This document shows, piece by piece, positions 32,543 through 34,875 of a stretch of DNA of 34,875 bases. The notes beneath the pieces are model-generated. The model did no database searches. It was not told the origin of the DNA and was given only the letters and a program-made list of their open reading frames with translations. Made by a program: the position numbers and the translations under genes. Position 1 is the stretch's first letter; each line of letters starts with the position of its first letter. The DNA lies in the NCBI RefSeq assembly GCF_049651025.1, contig NZ_JBASBH010000100.1, positions 1 through 34,875 on the forward strand, read 5' to 3'. Origin of the DNA: Parvibaculum sp049651025. GTDB lineage: Bacteria > Pseudomonadota > Alphaproteobacteria > Parvibaculales > Parvibaculaceae.

Positions 32543-33337
32543 ATGGTATTCGAAACAATCGGCGTCCAGACGCTTCTGATGGCCAATCTCGTCGCCATAG
32601 CGGCGATGATGCTGATCCTGTGGCTCATCAGCATTCCTCTGCGCGATGTGAGTTTCATCGACAGCTTCTGGGCCTTCGGCTTTGTGCTGATCAGCTGCGT
32701 TACCGTGCGGCTCTTCCCATTCGGGGGCGTGCATCAGCAGGTGCTGACGATCCTTGTCGTCGTCTGGGGCCTGCGGCTGGGCTTCTACCTCCTCTGGCGC
32801 TGGAGGCGAGAAGGAGCGGACGGGCGCTATGTCGCGATGACAAGCAAGGCCAAGGGCAACGTCCACCTTTATACGCTGAAGACGGTCTTCGCCCTGCAGG
32901 GCCTGTTGATGTGGATTGTTTCTCTCCCGCTGCAGCTTGGCCAATATGGCGCGATGGGCGAACTTGGCCCATTTGCCATGTTCGGTGCGGCGCTTGGCGT
33001 TGCCGGGATTCTTTTTGAAAGCATCGGCGATTGGCAGCTCGCGCGATTCAAGGGCGACGCCGCCAATCGCGGCAAGGTGCTTGATAGCGGATTGTGGCGT
33101 TACACGCGCCATCCCAATTATTTCGGCGATTTCTGTTTCTGGTGGGGCTGCTACCTTGTCGCCTGCGAAGCACCGTATGGCTGGATGAGCCTGCCGGGGC
33201 CGCTTCTGATGACGTTCCTGCTCGTCAAATGGAGTGGTGCGGCGCTGCTCGAACGCCGGTTGAAGCGTTCGCGCCCGACCTATGAGGACTATATCCGCCG
33301 GACCAGCGCGTTCATTCCCTGGCTGCCGAAGGCCTGA
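32543..33337 (+). CDS. DUF1295 membrane protein, steroid 5-alpha-reductase-like fold
   Basis: 264 residues with about six or seven membrane segments. The C-terminal core has LDSGLWRYTRHPNYFGDFCFWWG, the signature of DUF1295 and of the broader steroid 5-alpha reductase/isoprenylcysteine methyltransferase fold, which binds NADPH or SAM. The usual end, RPTYEDYIRRTSAFIPW, is present. It probably acts on a lipid at the inner membrane; reaction unknown. GGGGAG precedes the ATG. It converges with the permease gene 9 nt away. Confidence 0.9.
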   Translation: MVFETIGVQTLLMANLVAIAAMMLILWLISIPLRDVSFIDSFWAFGFVLISCVTVRLFPFGGVHQQVLTILVVVWGLRLGFYLLWRWRREGADGRYVAMTSKAKGNVHLYTLKTVFALQGLLMWIVSLPLQLGQYGAMGELGPFAMFGAALGVAGILFESIGDWQLARFKGDAANRGKVLDSGLWRYTRHPNYFGDFCFWWGCYLVACEAPYGWMSLPGPLLMTFLLVKWSGAALLERRLKRSRPTYEDYIRRTSAFIPWLPKA

Positions 33338-33346
33338 CCGCAAGCT

Positions 33347-34171
33347 TTACGCTCTGCCGCCTGCCCGCTGATCGGCCTGACGCTGCAACATGCGTCCTGC
33401 GAACACGACGCCGATTGCGACGACGACAACGATGATCGTGGCCAGCGCGTTGATTTCCGGCGTGATGCCGAAGCGCACCTTGGAGAAAATCACCATGGGC
33501 AAGGTCGTCGCGCTGGGGCCGGACGCAAAACTTGCGATCACCAGATCGTCAAAGGAGAGGATGAAGGCAAGCAGCCAGCCTGCGATCAGCGACGGCGCGA
33601 TCATCGGCAAAGTGACCGTTCGAAATACGGTGAAGGGGTTCGCGCCCAGATCGAATGCGGCTTCTTCGAATGAACGGTCGAGACCTGCCAGACGCGACTG
33701 AACGACAATCGCCACATAGGCCGAGGAAAAGGTGACATGCGCGATGATGATCGTCATCACCCCGCGCTGCGCGGGCCAACCGATCATGTTCTGCAAGGAG
33801 ACGAAGAGCAGCAAGATCGACAGGCCGAGGATGACGTCGGGCAGGACCAGGCGCGAGGAGATCGACTGGATCATCACCGAGCGGCCGATGAAGCGCCCGA
33901 AGCGCACGAGAGCGAAGGCCGCCATGGTTCCCAGGATCACCGAGAGGCAGGCGTTTGTGAATGCAATCTTGAAACTCAGATAGGCCGCGCCGAGCACCTG
34001 ATCGTCGCTCAACAACTCGCCATACCACTTGGTCGAGAACCCGGCCCACACGGTGACGAGACGCGATGCGTTGAAGGAGAAGATGATGAGCATGACGATC
34101 GGCGCATAGAGAAAGGCGAAGCCGAGAACCATGCAGACGATGACGAAGGGCGAAAGGCCGGTGGTTTTCAT
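33347..34171 (-). CDS. potI: Polyamine-type ABC transporter permease (PotI-like)
   Basis: 274 residues, six membrane segments of the BPD_transp_1 fold. The N-terminus FLYAPIVMLIIFSFNASR and the body VWAGFSTKWYGELL are typical of the PotC/PotI permease of spermidine/putrescine importers. The EAA loop that docks the ATPase reads EEAAFDLGANPFTVFRTVTLP. The ATG at 34171 overlaps the stop of the upstream permease (ATGA), so the pair is translationally coupled. Substrate (putrescine or other) is inferred from family only. Confidence 0.9.
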   Translation of the reverse strand: MKTTGLSPFVIVCMVLGFAFLYAPIVMLIIFSFNASRLVTVWAGFSTKWYGELLSDDQVLGAAYLSFKIAFTNACLSVILGTMAAFALVRFGRFIGRSVMIQSISSRLVLPDVILGLSILLLFVSLQNMIGWPAQRGVMTIIIAHVTFSSAYVAIVVQSRLAGLDRSFEEAAFDLGANPFTVFRTVTLPMIAPSLIAGWLLAFILSFDDLVIASFASGPSATTLPMVIFSKVRFGITPEINALATIIVVVVAIGVVFAGRMLQRQADQRAGGRA

Positions 34172-34875
34172 GTCCGGATCTCCGCCCGCGTCTGGAAGTA
34201 CTGATAGATCATGATCGGCACCACCAGAAACAGCATGAGCGCAATGGCAACGGCGGACGCGACAGGCCATGCCTGATTTTCAAAGAATTCATCCCATATC
34301 ACCCGACCGATCATGATCGTGCTCGGGCCGCCGAGAAGCGAGGGAATGACGAACTCGCCAACCGCCGGGATAAACACCAGCATCGCACCGGCAATGACGC
34401 CGGGCAGAGAAAGCGGCAGCGTGATCGTAAGAAAGGCGCGCGTACGGGAGGCGCCAAGATCGCCCGCTGCTTCAAGCAAGGTGAAGTCGAGGCGCGAGAG
34501 CGACGCATAAAGCGGCAGCAACATGAACGGCAGATATGAATAAACGATGCCGACATAGACCGAGAATGAATTGTTCATCATCGGCAGCGGATCGGAAATG
34601 ACGCCGAGCGACATCAGGAAACTATTGATGATGCCGTTGTTCTTGAGCAAGCCGATCCAGGCATAGACGCGCAAGAGCAGCGACGTCCAGAAAGGCAGCA
34701 CGATCAGCAACAGCATCGGGTTGCGCCAGCTCTCAGGCGAGCGCGCGACGCCATAGGCCATGGGATAGGCGATCAATATGCAGATGCAGGTGGCGATGAA
34801 CGCGATACGGACCGAGTTCAGGTAAGCCAGAATGTAGAGAGGATCTTCGAAGAGATAGTTGTAGTTCGACCAATC
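34168..34875 (-). CDS. potH: Polyamine-type ABC transporter permease (PotH-like), 5' end cut
   Basis: 235 C-terminal residues are visible; the frame is open to the right edge (DWSNYNYLFEDPLYILAYLN), which is internal sequence of PotB/PotH permeases, so the start is outside. Membrane segments, LLRVYAWIGLLKNNGIIN and the EAA loop (EAAGDLGASRTRAFLTITLPLSLPG) are intact. It forms the heterodimeric channel with the PotI-like protein. ATPase and binding-protein genes probably lie to the right. Confidence 0.9.
   Translation of the reverse strand, partial: DWSNYNYLFEDPLYILAYLNSVRIAFIATCICILIAYPMAYGVARSPESWRNPMLLLIVLPFWTSLLLRVYAWIGLLKNNGIINSFLMSLGVISDPLPMMNNSFSVYVGIVYSYLPFMLLPLYASLSRLDFTLLEAAGDLGASRTRAFLTITLPLSLPGVIAGAMLVFIPAVGEFVIPSLLGGPSTIMIGRVIWDEFFENQAWPVASAVAIALMLFLVVPIMIYQYFQTRAEIRT

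Noticed and set aside
1..34875. CRISPR arrays, tRNA, rRNA or complete insertion sequences
   Set aside because: No regularly spaced direct repeats, no tRNA-like cloverleaf with CCA end and no paired IS ends were noticed by eye; a dedicated search could still find a small RNA gene.

Overview
The window looks like chromosome of a GC-rich alphaproteobacterium. The evidence is the gene content: an alphaproteobacterial-type cpa/tad pilus locus, OmpR-type and single-domain receivers, a DUF1302 porin beside an AraC regulator, and a cytochrome P450 with several lipid-associated genes. A Parvibaculum-like member of the Hyphomicrobiales/Parvibaculales would fit, but that is inference from style and content, not from a marker gene. 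I see no rRNA, tRNA, CRISPR array, phage or complete insertion sequence.

Layout. 1-929 (-) is a partial unrecognised protein running off the left edge. 1152-1883 (-) is a glycine-rich repeat lipoprotein with a clear terminator. 2127-3539 (+) is a cytochrome P450, followed by a secreted Rap1a/Tai-like protein and a 57-residue unknown. 4692-8273 holds an OmpR-type response regulator that converges with a flp-tadE-histidine kinase operon. 8443-16048 (-) is the main Tad operon in the order cpaB-cpaC-cpaE-cpaF-tadB-tadC-tadD-small lipoprotein, tightly packed with several ATGA overlaps. 16592-21309 holds a TpsB-type outer-membrane translocator, a second repeat lipoprotein and tadG. 21444-25877 is a signalling cluster: two single-domain receivers, a zinc-ribbon/HTH protein derived from a transposase N-terminus, and a CHASE3 hybrid kinase with two receivers. 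25874-28045 holds a small basic protein, a PaaI-type thioesterase, an orphan ModA and a YaiI/YqxD protein. 28149-33337 is an AraC regulator divergent from a DUF1302 porin, then a PF10118 metal-dependent hydrolase and a DUF1295 membrane reductase-like protein. 33347-34875 (-) is a polyamine-type ABC permease pair, the second cut by the right edge.

How the genes work together. The central 15 kb encodes most of a type IVc (Flp/Tad) pilus: pilin, pseudopilins, secretin, ATPase, inner-membrane platform and accessory lipoproteins. A soluble GAF/PAS histidine kinase sits in the pilin operon and a cognate-looking regulator lies tail to tail with it, so pilus expression is probably under local two-component control. 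Two paralogous lipoproteins built from a repeat of about 45-50 residues bracket the locus, and each has a 12-bp TCCGTWAACGGA palindrome upstream. The most interesting proposal here is a co-regulated surface system of Flp pilus, TpsB and repeat lipoproteins. No TpsA substrate and no TadV/CpaA prepilin peptidase are visible, so at least two needed parts lie elsewhere.

Start sites were chosen by ribosome-binding site and signal-peptide logic and are often downstream of the longest possible start. All homology statements are from recognition of motifs; no database search was run.
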